DNA of 64,000 bases, taken from NCBI RefSeq assembly GCF_900119365.1, contig NZ_FPJO01000017.1, forward strand, positions 1,838 to 65,837. Direction: 5' to 3'. Positions 49,912 to 58,151 of the stretch are shown here, piece by piece (within the stretch, counting starts at the first letter, position 1; the number at the start of each line of letters is the position of its first letter). The translations under genes and the position numbers were made by a program. Below the pieces are notes generated by a model, which was not told where the DNA came from, made no database searches, and was given only the letters and a program-made list of their open reading frames with translations. The stretch comes from Streptomyces atratus. Lineage in GTDB: Bacteria; Actinomycetota; Actinomycetes; Streptomycetales; Streptomycetaceae.

Positions 49912-51543
49912 ATGAGCCAGGACGGCGCACACGGCGCTCAGGGTCGCTACGCGGGCGGTTCGGTCGCCGGCGGGCGCTACCAGCTTCGCGACCTGCTCGG
50001 CGAGGGCGGGATGGCGTCCGTATACCTCGCGTACGACACCGCCCTGGACCGCCAGGTCGCAATCAAGACATTGCATACAGAGCTGGGGCGCGAGCAGTCC
50101 TTCCGTGAGCGGTTCCGGCGCGAGGCGCAGGCCGTCGCCAAACTGCAGCACACCAACATCGTCTCGGTCTTCGACACCGGCGAGGACGAACTCGGCGGCG
50201 CGCTGATGCCGTACATCGTCATGGAGTACGTGGAGGGGCAGCCGCTCGGCTCCGTGCTCCAGGCGGACATCCAGAACCACGGCGCGATGCCGGCCGACCG
50301 GGCACTGAAGGTGACGGCCGACGTGCTGGCGGCGCTGGACACCAGCCACGAGATGGGCCTGGTCCACCGCGACATCAAGCCCGGCAACGTGATGGTGACC
50401 AAGCGCGGTGTCGTGAAGGTCATGGACTTCGGCATCGCCCGCGCCATGCAGTCGGGCGTCACGTCGATGACGCAGACCGGCATGGTCGTCGGCACCCCGC
50501 AGTACCTCTCCCCCGAGCAGGCCCTGGGCCGCAGCGTGGACGCCCGCTCCGACCTGTACTCGGTCGGCATCATGCTCTTCCAGCTGCTGACCGGGCGGAT
50601 CCCCTTCGACGCGGACTCCCCGCTGGCCATCGCGTACGCGCACGTCCAGGAGGAGCCGGTCGTGCCCTCCACCATCAACCGGTCGATCACCCCGGCGATG
50701 GACGCGCTGGTCGCCCGCGCGCTGAAGAAGAACCCGAATGAACGTTTCCCCAGCGCGACGGCGATGCAGGACGAGATCGCCCGCGTGCTGGCCGCGAGCG
50801 GCACCGCGGGCGCGCCGGTGATCGTCGCGGGCGGAGGCAACCCGGCGAACAGCGGCTCGGGCGTCGGCGCGACGGTCTTCCCGCCGGTCGACCAGTCCGG
50901 CGCCACGCCCCAGAGCGTCCAGACGCCGTACCAGCCGGGTCCGTACCAGTCGGGCGCATACGGCCCGTCGACCCCGGCCCCCACACCGGCACCGTCGTAC
51001 GGCTACCCGCAGGCGGCCCAGCCGTACCGGAGCCAGCCCCCGGTGCAGCAGACCCCGCCGCCCTACACGATCTCGCCGCAGACGCAGACCCAGTCGCACT
51101 CCGGCTCGGGCGGCGGCTCCAAGCGGAACATGCCGGTGATCGTGGGCTCGATCGTGGTCGCGTTGATCGCGATCGGCGGTCTGATCACGGTGCTCTCGCT
51201 GAAGGGCAACGACAAGGGCGGCACGACCGCGAACGAGTCACCGGCCGCGAGCGAGCACAAGGATCCGGAGCGGAACCGGACGATGGACACGGAGGACTGC
51301 ACGGACGCGCTGGAGAACAGCGACGACCCGGAGAAGGTGGACGCACCGAAGTTCTTGTACAAGGACTACCTCTCCGCGAAGGCGTGCGCGGACGCGGCCG
51401 GCTGGACCGTCAAGAAGGTCATGGTTCCGGGGAACACATACGCGGAGGATCAGGTCATCGACCAGTTCCCGTCGTCCGGCACCGCCATGGACAAGACCGG
51501 CGCCCACTTCGAACTGCGCGTCGCCACGGGCGACCCGGCCTGA
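49912..51543 (+). CDS. Ser/Thr protein kinase with PASTA domain (PknB-like)
   Basis: A 543-residue transmembrane kinase: LGEGGMASVYLA Gly loop, Lys52 (VAIKTLH), HRDIKPGN catalytic loop, DFGIARAM, PEQALG (about 22-285); Pro/Tyr/Gln-rich juxtamembrane linker (about 310-400); one membrane helix (about 412-434); extracellular domain ending in a single PASTA-like repeat (YLSAKACADAAGWTVKKVMVPGNTYAEDQVIDQFPSSGT). PASTA domains sense muropeptides or lipid II, so this kinase likely monitors cell-wall state. ATG 49912 follows GAGGGGG; GTG 49882 is less likely. Confidence 0.93.
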   Translation: MSQDGAHGAQGRYAGGSVAGGRYQLRDLLGEGGMASVYLAYDTALDRQVAIKTLHTELGREQSFRERFRREAQAVAKLQHTNIVSVFDTGEDELGGALMPYIVMEYVEGQPLGSVLQADIQNHGAMPADRALKVTADVLAALDTSHEMGLVHRDIKPGNVMVTKRGVVKVMDFGIARAMQSGVTSMTQTGMVVGTPQYLSPEQALGRSVDARSDLYSVGIMLFQLLTGRIPFDADSPLAIAYAHVQEEPVVPSTINRSITPAMDALVARALKKNPNERFPSATAMQDEIARVLAASGTAGAPVIVAGGGNPANSGSGVGATVFPPVDQSGATPQSVQTPYQPGPYQSGAYGPSTPAPTPAPSYGYPQAAQPYRSQPPVQQTPPPYTISPQTQTQSHSGSGGGSKRNMPVIVGSIVVALIAIGGLITVLSLKGNDKGGTTANESPAASEHKDPERNRTMDTEDCTDALENSDDPEKVDAPKFLYKDYLSAKACADAAGWTVKKVMVPGNTYAEDQVIDQFPSSGTAMDKTGAHFELRVATGDPA

Positions 51544-51624
51544 GCCGCGTAGGTTACGGAACGTTGCACTCCGTCACCTAAGGCAATTAGGATCATCGTT
51601 CGGCATCAATCGAATGGGGGATCC

Positions 51625-52053
51625 ATGCGACTTCGCAGCAAGTCCATGCTGTTCGTGGCGGCATCCGTAGCGTTTCTCAGCGCCACGACCACCACCTCGG
51701 CTTCAGCAGCAACCGGGGCGGTCCTGTCGGCAGAGACCACGGGCGCCTACGGCGACGCGTACGTCACGTTCGCAAGCCGGACGTACGCGAGCAAGATCGA
51801 GTTCCGATCCGTCGACACCCTGGCCGATGGCCATCACGCGCGTCTCCGACTGATCACCAAACGGAGTAATGGCGTACAGGCCGCCTGGCCGTGGCGAATC
51901 AACTACGGCGGCAAGGGAGCCCAGCCAGAATGGACGACGTCCCTGACCGACGCAGAGGGAATCGCTCAGGTACGACTCCAGGTGTGCAGGGGCGAGGGTG
52001 ACACCCTGCTCAACTGTGTGTACAGCGACTGGAAATCCAACGCTTTCGCATAG
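51625..52053 (+). CDS. Secreted protein of unknown function
   Basis: A 142-residue protein with a clear Sec signal peptide (MRLRSKSMLFVAASVAFLSA, cleavage after TSASA at about 28). The mature part (about 114 residues) is beta-rich with two Cys (LQVCRGEGDTLLNCVY) that could form a disulfide. I do not recognise the family, but it resembles small secreted Streptomyces proteins. GGGGGATCC precedes ATG 51625. A hairpin follows the gene. Confidence 0.8.
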   Translation: MRLRSKSMLFVAASVAFLSATTTTSASAATGAVLSAETTGAYGDAYVTFASRTYASKIEFRSVDTLADGHHARLRLITKRSNGVQAAWPWRINYGGKGAQPEWTTSLTDAEGIAQVRLQVCRGEGDTLLNCVYSDWKSNAFA

Positions 52054-52065
52054 ACAAACCCATAC

Positions 52066-52101
52066 GTGACGCCCGGCACGCAGGTGAATGCCGGGTGTCA
52101 C
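52066..52101. terminator. Hairpin terminator after secreted-protein gene
   Basis: GTGACGCCCGGCA (52066-52078) and TGCCGGGTGTCAC (52089-52101) pair with one mismatch, 13 bases after the stop. Confidence 0.8.
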
Positions 52102-52148
52102 ACATCGCCCAAAATGCCCGCAATGTCCACGCATGTAACGCTGCACTC

Positions 52149-52844
52149 ATGTCTGCTGCGCTCTTCTACACACGGCATTCGCGGCGTGTCGCCTACATGG
52201 CGGCGTCAGGTGTGGCGCTGGCGCTGATACAGGGCCACGCTCATGCCAGTCACCAGCTGCCCAACGGCACCTTGGGGGCAATACGGGGACCAGTCACCGC
52301 TCCGGCAGCCAGTCCGACGCCTCCAAAGCCTCACCAGACTTCGGAAAGTTCCGTTCCCCCTTCTCCCCAGCACACCCCACCCAACTCCCCGTCGATCGAC
52401 CCATCGGTCACCCCTTCGGCCGCCCCCGCACCCTCCGGATCGCCGTTGCCGTCCCCCCCGGCTTCCGGCTCCCCCTCCTCCGCCGCTCCCGAAGGCCCCG
52501 ACTCCGCCGAGGAGACGCCGCGTTCCGAGGCGCAGCCCCCGCTGGCCGGACGGGAGGCCGGGGAAGGTCGACTGCGGCCCGGGCGGCAGCTCTCGCCGCA
52601 GGATCTCGCGCACGCGGACAGTACGTTCCAGCAGTCCACCCCACCCTCCGCCGCGACCGATCCGGAGCCGGTGTCTTCCGTGCCCCCCGCGGCGAGCACC
52701 TCCCCCGGAGCCGGCCCGCTCGCGCCGCAGGCTCTGGACACCCCGACCGTACAGCGGGTGAAACGGGTGTCGCTGGGCGCGGGAATCGCGCTGATAGGGC
52801 TGGGGCTGGGCTTCCTGGCGTTCCGCATGCGCCGCGCGGACTGA
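52149..52844 (+). CDS. Pro/Ser-rich surface protein with C-terminal membrane anchor
   Basis: A 231-residue protein: N-terminal signal-like segment (AYMAASGVALALIQGHAHA), a long Pro/Ser/Ala/Thr-rich region (about 40-190) with no domain, and a C-terminal helix (LGAGIALIGLGLGFLAFRMRRAD) with basic tail, like a wall-spanning, membrane-anchored protein without a sortase motif. The frame is open to 52095, but that start would lie within the preceding terminator, so ATG 52149 is preferred. Function unknown. Confidence 0.7.
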   Translation: MSAALFYTRHSRRVAYMAASGVALALIQGHAHASHQLPNGTLGAIRGPVTAPAASPTPPKPHQTSESSVPPSPQHTPPNSPSIDPSVTPSAAPAPSGSPLPSPPASGSPSSAAPEGPDSAEETPRSEAQPPLAGREAGEGRLRPGRQLSPQDLAHADSTFQQSTPPSAATDPEPVSSVPPAASTSPGAGPLAPQALDTPTVQRVKRVSLGAGIALIGLGLGFLAFRMRRAD

Positions 52845-52914
52845 GTCGCCCCCATACCTTCCGCACCCCTCCATGAACCGGGCTCCCACCAGCGCCCATG
52901 CGCCCGGCGGAGAC

Positions 52915-52951
52915 TTGCATCAAGGAACATACTCGGTATACATACTGAGTA
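52915..52951 (+). promoter_or_regulatory. padR promoter and operator, leaderless
   Basis: TTGCAT (52915-52920), 16 bases, TATACA (52937-52942): a vegetative-type promoter whose start point would fall at about 52949-52951, at the ATG itself. Two adjacent palindromes ATACTCGGTAT (52929-52939) and ATACTGAGTAT (52942-52952) cover the -10 box and start point, a typical PadR autorepression layout. Confidence 0.7.
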
Positions 52952-53565
52952 TGTCGATCCGTCATGGGCTGCTGGCCCTCCTGGAACGGGGGCCCCGATA
53001 CGGCTCCCAGCTCCGTACCGAGTTCGAATCGCGCACCGGCTCCACCTGGCCGCTCAACGTCGGCCAGGTGTACACGACGCTCAGCCGGCTGGAGCGCGAC
53101 GGCCTGGTCGTGCAGGACGACGAGGACGACCAGGGGCACGCTCTCTACGCGATCACCGACGACGGACGCACCGAGCTGCGGAACTGGTTCGAGACGCCCG
53201 TCGACCGCAGCAACCCGCCCCGCGACGAACTGGCCATCAAGCTCGCCATGGCGGTCGGCGCACCCGGGGTCGACATCCGTGCCGTCATCCAGTCCCAGCG
53301 CCGCCACACCCTCAAGGCGATGCAGGACTACACCCGCCTCAAAGCGCAGTCGCTCAGCGACGTCCCGGCCAACCGCGGCGAGGTCGCCTGGCTGCTCGTA
53401 CTGGAGCAGCTGATCTTCCAGGCGGAGGCCGAGGCACGCTGGCTGGACCACTGCGAGACCCGGCTGGTCCGCCTCGCCGAGGCCGCCGCCACGGAGCCGG
53501 AACCCGAGGTCCGTACGACCGGCCGCGTCGCGTCCCGTATCGCCCGCCCACGCAGCCGGCGCTGA
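52951..53565 (+). CDS. PadR-family transcriptional regulator
   Basis: A 204-residue regulator with the PadR winged helix (MSIRHGLLALLERGPRYGSQLRTEFESRTGSTWPLNVGQVYTTLSRLERDGLV, about 1-55) and a helical C-terminal dimerisation domain (about 95-185, subfamily s1/Vir_act_alpha_C). It most likely represses itself and the ABC genes downstream and responds to a ligand of that transporter. The ATG coincides with the predicted transcription start, so no ribosome-binding site is expected. Confidence 0.92.
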   Translation: MSIRHGLLALLERGPRYGSQLRTEFESRTGSTWPLNVGQVYTTLSRLERDGLVVQDDEDDQGHALYAITDDGRTELRNWFETPVDRSNPPRDELAIKLAMAVGAPGVDIRAVIQSQRRHTLKAMQDYTRLKAQSLSDVPANRGEVAWLLVLEQLIFQAEAEARWLDHCETRLVRLAEAAATEPEPEVRTTGRVASRIARPRSRR

Positions 53566-53594
53566 ACGCGAAACCTCAGGGCCGCGCGGCCCCG

Positions 53595-53650
53595 GACCGC
53601 AGGACCGCGTGGCCACAGACCGCAGGACCGCGTGGCCACAGACCGCAAGG
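53595..53650. repeat. 23-bp tandem direct repeat between padR and ABC genes
   Basis: Two perfect tandem 23-base units starting GACCGCAGGACCGCGTGGCC (53595-53617, 53618-53640) and a partial third copy lie in the 133-base intergenic gap. No function apparent. Confidence 0.8.
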
Positions 53651-53698
53651 CCGCAGGCCCGTAACTCCACACCCGTCCCGAGGGGGGAACCACTCACC

Positions 53699-54466
53699 AT
53701 GTCCTCGCACGTCCCGTCCCGATCCGCGACACCGGCCGGTGCGCCGGTGCTCGAACTCCGGGCGCTCACCCGCACCCACGGCTCCGGCATCGCCGAAGTG
53801 CACGCCCTGCGCGGCATCGACCTCTCCGTGCACGCCGGTGAACTCGTCGCCGTGATGGGCCCGTCCGGCTCCGGCAAGTCCACCCTGCTGACCATCGCGG
53901 GCGGACTCGACACCGCGACCAGCGGCCAGGTCGTCATCGAGGGCCAGGACATAGCCGGGCTCGGCCGCAAGGGCGTCGCCGCCCTGCGCCGCCGCAGCGT
54001 CGGCTATGTCTTCCAGGACTACAACCTGATACCCGCCCTCACCGCCGCCGAGAACATCGCCCTGCCGCGCGAACTCGACGGCGTCTCCGTCCGCAAGGCC
54101 CGCAAGGAGGCCCGGGCGGCGCTGGAGGAGATGAAGCTCCTGGAGATCGCCGACCGGTTCCCGGACGAGATGTCCGGCGGCCAGCAGCAGCGTGTCGCCA
54201 TCGCCCGTGCGCTGGTGGGGGACCGGCGCCTGGTGCTCGCCGACGAACCGACCGGAGCGCTCGACTCCGAGACCGGCGAGCAGGTCCTCGCGCTGCTGCG
54301 CAGCCGCTGCGACCGGGGCGCCGCCGGTGTGATGGTGACGCACGAGCCGCGGTACGCGGCCTGGGCGGACCGGGTCGTGTTCCTCCGGGACGGTTCGGTC
54401 GTCGACCAGACGCTCACCGGCCACGCCGACGCGGAATCGCTGCTCGCCCCCGAGGCCGCCAAGTGA
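53699..54466 (+). CDS. ABC transporter ATP-binding protein
   Basis: A 255-residue ATPase of the MacB/LolD type: Walker A GPSGSGKST (about 57-65), Q-loop VFQDYNL, signature MSGGQQQR, Walker B LVLADEPTG, H-loop MVTHEP. ATG 53699 lies after GAGGGGG. The permease GTG overlaps its stop. Together with PadR this makes a regulated ABC module of the kind that gives resistance to or exports membrane-active compounds. Confidence 0.95.
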   Translation: MSSHVPSRSATPAGAPVLELRALTRTHGSGIAEVHALRGIDLSVHAGELVAVMGPSGSGKSTLLTIAGGLDTATSGQVVIEGQDIAGLGRKGVAALRRRSVGYVFQDYNLIPALTAAENIALPRELDGVSVRKARKEARAALEEMKLLEIADRFPDEMSGGQQQRVAIARALVGDRRLVLADEPTGALDSETGEQVLALLRSRCDRGAAGVMVTHEPRYAAWADRVVFLRDGSVVDQTLTGHADAESLLAPEAAK

Positions 54467-57309
54467 GCCTCTTCACCGGCTGGCGCGCCGCCCTCCGGAT
54501 AGCCCGGCGCGACGCGATGCGGTCCAAGGGCCGCAGCGCACTGGTGGTCGCGATGATCGCCGTACCCGTCCTCGGCGTCACCGCCCTCGACGTGACGTAC
54601 CGCAGCGTGACACCGACGACGGCCGAAGAGCTGACGGCCTCGATGGGCTCCGCCGACGCGCTCTTCAGCGACGAGCAGATCGGCCCCATCCAGCAGCTGC
54701 CCGACGCGGAGAGTTACGACCGGGTCGACGAGAACGCGCCGGTGGACGAGGACGGCCCGTCGATCGACATCACCACCACGTTCCCCAAGGGCTCACGGGC
54801 GATCAGCATCCAGTCCGTCCCGGCCGGCATCACCACCGGTTACGGCATCGCCACCACCGAGATCTACGAGTTCCGGACCTCGGACGAGCTGGCCCGCGGC
54901 AAGATCGACCTCGTACGCGGTGCGTTCCCGCACGGCAAGGACGAGGTGGTGGCCACCGAGCCGTTCCTGAAGTCGACCGGCCTGCACGTCGGTTCGACCA
55001 CCGCCGTGCGCAACTTCGGCAAGAAGTACACGATCACCGGCGTGGTCGAGCAGCCGGACCAGCTGAGCGCCGAGGCGCTGTACGCCGATCCGGGAGCGGT
55101 CATCGCCCCGTGGCAGGCCAGGGCCGACCACGACAAGAAGGTGCTGCCGCCGAACGTCGGCTCCAAGACGTGGCTGGTCAAGGGCCCCGAAGGGGTGGGG
55201 GTGACCTGGCCGGACGTCATGGCGGCCAATGAGTCGGGCGTCCTCGTCAAGTCCCGTCAGGTCGTCCTCGACCCGCCACCGGACTTCGATGTCCCGCTGG
55301 CCAGGAAGGGTGTCGAGGCGTACCCGGACACCTCCGGGGAGGTGAGCGCGGCACTGGTCACCGTGGTCGCCATGGCGGTCCTGGAGATCGTGCTGCTCGC
55401 CGGACCGGCCTTCGCCGTCGGTGCGCGCCGCTCCCGCCGCCAGCTCGGCCTCCTAGGCACCTGCGGCGGGGACCGGCGTCATGTCCGGGCCGTGGTGCTC
55501 GGCGGCGGTCTGGTGCTCGGCGGTGTCGGGGCCGCGGCCGGTGTGGCGGTCGGGCTGGCCGCCACCGCGGTGTTCCGCCCCATGATCGAGGAGTGGTCCG
55601 GGAACCGCTTCGTCTCGCTTGCTCTCAATCCCATGGAACTGCTGGTCATCGCGGCCATCGGCCTGATCACGGGGCTGCTGGCGGCGTTCGCCCCGGCGAT
55701 CGTGGCGAGCCGGCAGTCCGTGCTGGAGTCGCTCACCGGACGCCGCGGCGTCCGCCGCTCCTCCCGGGTGCTGCCCGTTCTGGGCGCCTGCGTACTGGCC
55801 ATCGGATGCGCCGTCGCCGTCTACGGCGGCACCGCCGGGGACTCGACGCTGGTCGCCGCCGGCTCGGTGACCGCCGAGCTCGGGCTGCTCGCCTGCATCC
55901 CGGTGATCGTCGGCTTCCTCGGGCGGCTCGGCAGCAGGCTGCCGCTCTCGCCCCGGCTGGCGCTGCGCGACGCGGCCCGCAACCGCGGTCGTACCGCCCC
56001 CGCGGTCGCGGCCGTGATGGCGGCCGTCGCCGGTTCGGTCGCCATCGCCACGTACATGTCCAGCTCCATGGCCGAGGCGGAGTACAACTACGTCCCGTCG
56101 CTGAACGAGGGGACCGTCGTCATCTCCGCCTTCGACGACAAAACTGCCGCCCGGCTCCCGCAGGCACGGGCCGCCGTCGAACGGAACATGGCCGTCACCG
56201 GTGGGCACGCCGACTTCCGGCACGTGTGGGCGGGCAGCGACTGCAACGTCTACGGCGACGCCGAGAACGCCTGCGGCTCGGTCGAGCTGGTGAAGCCCGC
56301 CGGAAAGGCAGCCTCCTGCCCGCTCACCGGCAAGGGCGCCAAGGAACTCGCCGCGCGGCTCACCGCCGACGAGCACAAGAAGCTGATGCGTTCCCCCGCC
56401 TGCCTCGTCGGCATCATGACGTCGGGCGTCTTCAACGCCGGTGAGCACGGCATCGTCGTGGCGGACGAGGCCATGCTCAGCACCTATGTGAAGCTCGACG
56501 ACCCCGCCGCCGCCAAGGCGCTGGCCGCGGGCACACCGGTACTGCTCAACCCGGTGTTCGCGAAGAACGGCGAAGTCACCATCAAGGCCGTCCACCACTA
56601 CAGCGACAAGGACAAGCAGGGCCGGAAGCTGCACCCGGGCAAGGCCCGCACCACCACGGACAGGCTGAAGGTGTACGTGGCACCCGAGAAGTACGCCGCC
56701 ACCCCCGGGATCAGCATGATCCTGCCGCAGCGGACCGCGGAACGGCTCGGCCTGCACACCCGGGCGAGCGGAAGCGTGTACGCGGTCACCCACGCGCCCA
56801 CGGACACCGAGCAGCAGCGGACCTACGGCGCGATCGAGCAGGCCGGCGGCGGCATCTGGACGCAGTCCGAGTCCGGCCCCGGCCGGACCGACAACTCCAT
56901 GCTGCTGATCCTGACCCTGTTCGCCGGGATAGTGACGCTGGGCGCGGCCGCGATCACGACGGGTCTCGCCAAGGCGGACGCGGAGGCCGATCTCAACACG
57001 CTCAGCGCGGTCGGCGCGCCCCCGGGCGTGCGACGGAAACTGTCCGGCTTCCAGTGCGTGGTGGTGGCGCTCACGGGTGTGGTGCTCGGCACGCTGGCCG
57101 GACTGGTGCCTGCGGTGGCACTGCGGTTGGTCGATCTGCGCCAGGCGCTGCAGACAATGCGGATGGAGCCCACGGAGTCCGCGTACACACCGATCGTGCT
57201 GCCCTGGACCACCCTCGGCCTGCTCGTCGTGGGCGTGCCGCTGCTGGCCGGTCTGCTCGCCACGGCACTCACCCGCTCCCGCCTCGCACTGGCACGGAGG
57301 GCCGGGTGA
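54463..57309 (+). CDS. FtsX-family ABC permease, large
   Basis: A 948-residue permease with two FtsX cores. First helix about 22-45, then a large extracytoplasmic domain, three helices between about 300 and 425, additional helices around 430-480, a second extracytoplasmic domain (about 530-800, containing Cys residues in SDCNVYGDAENACGS), and a final three-helix core (about 810-940). Ten predicted helices fit the BceB-like or large antimicrobial-peptide permease class. Four-base overlap with the ATPase gene. A hairpin follows. Confidence 0.92.
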   Translation: MSLFTGWRAALRIARRDAMRSKGRSALVVAMIAVPVLGVTALDVTYRSVTPTTAEELTASMGSADALFSDEQIGPIQQLPDAESYDRVDENAPVDEDGPSIDITTTFPKGSRAISIQSVPAGITTGYGIATTEIYEFRTSDELARGKIDLVRGAFPHGKDEVVATEPFLKSTGLHVGSTTAVRNFGKKYTITGVVEQPDQLSAEALYADPGAVIAPWQARADHDKKVLPPNVGSKTWLVKGPEGVGVTWPDVMAANESGVLVKSRQVVLDPPPDFDVPLARKGVEAYPDTSGEVSAALVTVVAMAVLEIVLLAGPAFAVGARRSRRQLGLLGTCGGDRRHVRAVVLGGGLVLGGVGAAAGVAVGLAATAVFRPMIEEWSGNRFVSLALNPMELLVIAAIGLITGLLAAFAPAIVASRQSVLESLTGRRGVRRSSRVLPVLGACVLAIGCAVAVYGGTAGDSTLVAAGSVTAELGLLACIPVIVGFLGRLGSRLPLSPRLALRDAARNRGRTAPAVAAVMAAVAGSVAIATYMSSSMAEAEYNYVPSLNEGTVVISAFDDKTAARLPQARAAVERNMAVTGGHADFRHVWAGSDCNVYGDAENACGSVELVKPAGKAASCPLTGKGAKELAARLTADEHKKLMRSPACLVGIMTSGVFNAGEHGIVVADEAMLSTYVKLDDPAAAKALAAGTPVLLNPVFAKNGEVTIKAVHHYSDKDKQGRKLHPGKARTTTDRLKVYVAPEKYAATPGISMILPQRTAERLGLHTRASGSVYAVTHAPTDTEQQRTYGAIEQAGGGIWTQSESGPGRTDNSMLLILTLFAGIVTLGAAAITTGLAKADAEADLNTLSAVGAPPGVRRKLSGFQCVVVALTGVVLGTLAGLVPAVALRLVDLRQALQTMRMEPTESAYTPIVLPWTTLGLLVVGVPLLAGLLATALTRSRLALARRAG

Positions 57310-57357
57310 TGCCGGAGGCCACAGAGGTGGTGCGGCCGGTGGGCTGACCGGCTGACT

Positions 57358-57401
57358 TGGTGCCCCCGTGGACGGTGGATCAACCGTTTGCGGGGGCACC
57401 A
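57358..57401. terminator. Nested hairpin terminator
   Basis: Outer 11-bp arms (57358-57368 and 57391-57401, TGGTGCCCCCG/CGGGGGCACCA) and an inner 5-bp stem (ACGGT/ACCGT) form a nested structure 48 bases past the permease stop. Confidence 0.75.
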
Positions 57402-57437
57402 CGGTGTTGTACGGCAGGTGTGCGAGACAATGGCGCC

Positions 57438-57986
57438 ATGGAGATGCCGAGGAATGAACGGTCGCAGGAGCACCCCCAAGTCCTCGTGGTGGGGCAGGAC
57501 GGCATGGCGGTCGGCGGCGGTGGCACTGACGACGAATCGCGTGAGGTACCGGTGACGGAGATGGTCGAGCAGCCCGCGAAGGTCATGCGCATCGGCAGCA
57601 TGATCAAGCAGCTCCTGGAGGAGGTCAGGGCGGCTCCTCTCGACGAGGCGAGCCGGGTCAGGCTCAAGGAGATCCACGCCAGCTCCGTGAAGGAGCTGGA
57701 GGACGGCCTCGCGCCGGAGCTGGTGGAGGAGCTGGAGCGGCTCTCCCTGCCGTTCACCGACGAGTCGGTGCCCTCCGAGGCGGAACTCAGGATCGCCCAG
57801 GCCCAGTTGGTGGGCTGGCTGGAGGGCCTGTTCCACGGCATCCAGACGGCGCTGTTCGCCCAGCAGATGGCGGCCCGGGCCCAGTTGGAACAGATGCGCC
57901 GCGCCCTTCCGCCGGGCAGTGGCCACGAGGAAGAGGACGGCAGCGGGGACCCGCACGGGGCCCTCAGGTCGGGCCCGTACCTGTAG
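57438..57986 (+). CDS. bpa: Bacterial proteasome activator Bpa (DUF2587)
   Basis: A 182-residue homologue of the mycobacterial proteasome activator Bpa/PafE (Rv3780): an unstructured N-terminus, a four-helix region (EMVEQPAKVMRIGSMIKQLLEEVRAAPLDEASRVRLKEIH and VEELERLSLPF...LVGWLEGLFHGIQTALFAQQMAARAQLEQM), and a C-terminal GPYL tail equivalent to the GQYL that docks on the 20S alpha ring. It stimulates ATP-independent proteasomal degradation of unfolded proteins. The rest of the proteasome is not in this window. Confidence 0.9.
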   Translation: MEMPRNERSQEHPQVLVVGQDGMAVGGGGTDDESREVPVTEMVEQPAKVMRIGSMIKQLLEEVRAAPLDEASRVRLKEIHASSVKELEDGLAPELVEELERLSLPFTDESVPSEAELRIAQAQLVGWLEGLFHGIQTALFAQQMAARAQLEQMRRALPPGSGHEEEDGSGDPHGALRSGPYL

Positions 57987-58060
57987 CCCTCGGCCGGGGC
58001 CCTGCACCTCCGATATCCCTGATCCCTGATACGTACGCCCCCGACAGTGGGCGACACCGA

Positions 58061-58098
58061 GGCCCGGCGCACATGGTCCACGACCTGCGCGCCGGGCC
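58061..58098. terminator. Hairpin between convergent genes
   Basis: GGCCCGGCGC (58061-58070) and GCGCCGGGCC (58089-58098) pair perfectly around an 18-base loop between the bpa and quinone oxidoreductase stops. Confidence 0.65.
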
Positions 58099-58151
58099 TT
58101 CCGTGTGGTGGAGCTCCGTGCGGTGAGGCGGGGGCAGGGGCCGGGCCTGCG

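Noticed and set aside
53595..53698. ABC ATPase start at 53609
   Set aside because: Would translate through the direct repeats; ATG 53699 with GAGGGGG fits the family start.
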